DNA of 7,007 nucleotides from Eubacteriales bacterium (lineage in GTDB: Bacteria; Bacillota_A; Clostridia; Lachnospirales; Lachnospiraceae), in the NCBI GenBank assembly GCA_030527765.1, contig JAUNAE010000181.1:1-7007 (forward strand), given 5' to 3'. The number at the start of each line of letters is the position of its first letter. Positions within the stretch are counted from its first letter, which is position 1. The notes under the pieces were generated by a model, which made no database searches, was not told where the DNA came from, and worked only from the letters and a program-made list of their open reading frames with translations. Made by a program: the position numbers and the translations under genes. Positions 6,203-7,007 of the stretch are shown piece by piece.

Positions 6203-7007
6203 GACGGTCTTCATGCCTTCCTCAAGAGACGCTGCCGGGAATGCAATAAGGGAATCCTCTGTAACACCATCCAGAATCTCATATTCCATCAAGGAATCAT
6301 CATACTTTCCAAGAGTTACAGACTGTTTCACAAGCCGGTTCTTGTCATTGGCAACCCACACGTAAGGATTCTCCGTGTCTACATCTGCAATAAAGTAATC
6401 GCTGAGCCAGAGCCCTTCTTTCTTATCCAGCTGTCCATCGTTTGATTCAATGTATACGTGCTGTCCCAGCATCAATCCATCAGAGGAATCCAATTCTACA
6501 TAAAAAGGATAAGAACTGGAACCGGAATTGCTGTCTGAAGAGCCCCCGTAATAGGAACTGTCGTCGGAAGACTGGGAAGAATTCTCCATATCCACACTGC
6601 CCATCATACCCGTCCAGGTCTGTGATTCATCCACTCTTGAACGAATAATAACGGAAGATCCAGTTACTACATTATTAATATTCAACTCATTCACATATCC
6701 CTTTACCCGGTATGCACCTGTACTGAGAATTGTGATAAAAGCACTATTGGAGTTATCAGATGTACCATAGGAAGAATCATCCTCCAAACTATCTGATACA
6801 CCACTGTCATCTCCGGTATTCAACTTGGACGTATCAATCTTCTGAATAATACCATCGATGTCACTGCGTACTTCCGTATTTACAGTTGCTTTCTCAAGTT
6901 TTTCAATTTCTGCCGTTTTGCTCTTCTGGTCATACTCGTTTTTCTTGAGATTCATCTTGTTCGTCTCAATCTCAATCGTATAAGAAAGCTGGTTGTCTGC
7001 AGATGCC
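5858..7007 (-). CDS. HlyD/MacA-family efflux adaptor, 5' end outside window, acidic C-terminal tail
   Basis: The reading frame is open to the window edge, so the N-terminus (membrane anchor, first lipoyl half, first helical arm) is missing. About 382 residues are visible. Numbered from the internal Met at 6955, which is not a real start, the parts are: a charged helical arm (from before residue 1 to about 24), the second lipoyl half with RSDIDGIIQKID (30-41), a beta-barrel beginning GAYRVKGYVNELNINNV (80-96), and a membrane-proximal domain (about 197-250) with YVWVANDKNRLVKQSVTLG and LIAFPAASLEEGMKTV. A highly acidic tail follows (252-365). Two Ser/Asp-rich loops interrupt the lipoyl domain (about 42-71) and the barrel (about 125-149). 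It is a distant paralogue of the adaptor at 3166-5148: equivalent positions read DGVVSFL/DGIIQKI and YITFPYGDLAKEGTKT/LIAFPAASLEEGMKT. It is the first visible gene of the operon, and the promoter must lie beyond the right edge. Confidence 0.88.
   Translation of the reverse strand, partial: ASADNQLSYTIEIETNKMNLKKNEYDQKSKTAEIEKLEKATVNTEVRSDIDGIIQKIDTSKLNTGDDSGVSDSLEDDSSYGTSDNSNSAFITILSTGAYRVKGYVNELNINNVVTGSSVIIRSRVDESQTWTGMMGSVDMENSSQSSDDSSYYGGSSDSNSGSSSYPFYVELDSSDGLMLGQHVYIESNDGQLDKKEGLWLSDYFIADVDTENPYVWVANDKNRLVKQSVTLGKYDDSLMEYEILDGVTEDSLIAFPAASLEEGMKTVKGTGEQTMESMFETSDTEENYTDDGTVYEDDGAVISDDGSEVIEATDVDESEMGTGTGDDNFDDMVIEIDDTMPDVIEETTSEETTADDTTEIIIDDAFTDDITVIGDDLQPVE

Noticed and set aside
1..7007. 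Mobile element, CRISPR array, tRNA/rRNA or riboswitch.
   Set aside because: No transposase or integrase frame, no regularly spaced repeats and no structured RNA pattern were seen. The only gap over 150 bases (1636-1886) is explained by a terminator and a promoter.

Overview
The window looks like chromosomal DNA from a low-to-mid G+C anaerobic Firmicute, most likely a Lachnospiraceae-type Clostridium relative. This is inferred from the style of the Enzyme I protein, strong AGGAGG ribosome binding sites, and a MacAB-like exporter with no outer-membrane factor. All five genes lie on the minus strand, so transcription runs from the right edge to the left edge.

Right and centre (about 7007 down to 1844): one operon for a tripartite ABC exporter of the MacA/MacB (YknXYZ-like) type. 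In transcription order it holds a first membrane-fusion/HlyD-type adaptor cut by the window edge (5858-7007), an ABC ATPase (5153-5824), a second and very large adaptor (3166-5148, GTG start), and a MacB/FtsX-type permease (1887-3146). The internal gaps are 33, 4 and 19 bases, and a strong hairpin terminator (1844-1884) begins 2 bases after the permease stop. The ATPase would energise the permease. The adaptors would form the extracytoplasmic part that handles or conducts substrate, probably a peptide, lipid or other amphiphile. The substrate cannot be read from the sequence.

Left (19-1635): ptsI, Enzyme I of the phosphoenolpyruvate sugar phosphotransferase system, with its own promoter in the 251-base gap 1636-1886. 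It is functionally unrelated to the exporter. Its C-terminus is shorter than in E. coli Enzyme I, and no ptsH is visible.

The most unusual content is in the two adaptors. The second carries an insertion of about 290 residues between the two arms of its helical hairpin, containing a compact, two-cysteine globular segment flanked by Gly/Ser/Asp-rich linkers. The first ends in a tail of about 114 residues that is extremely acidic. I saw no mobile element, CRISPR array, tRNA or rRNA.
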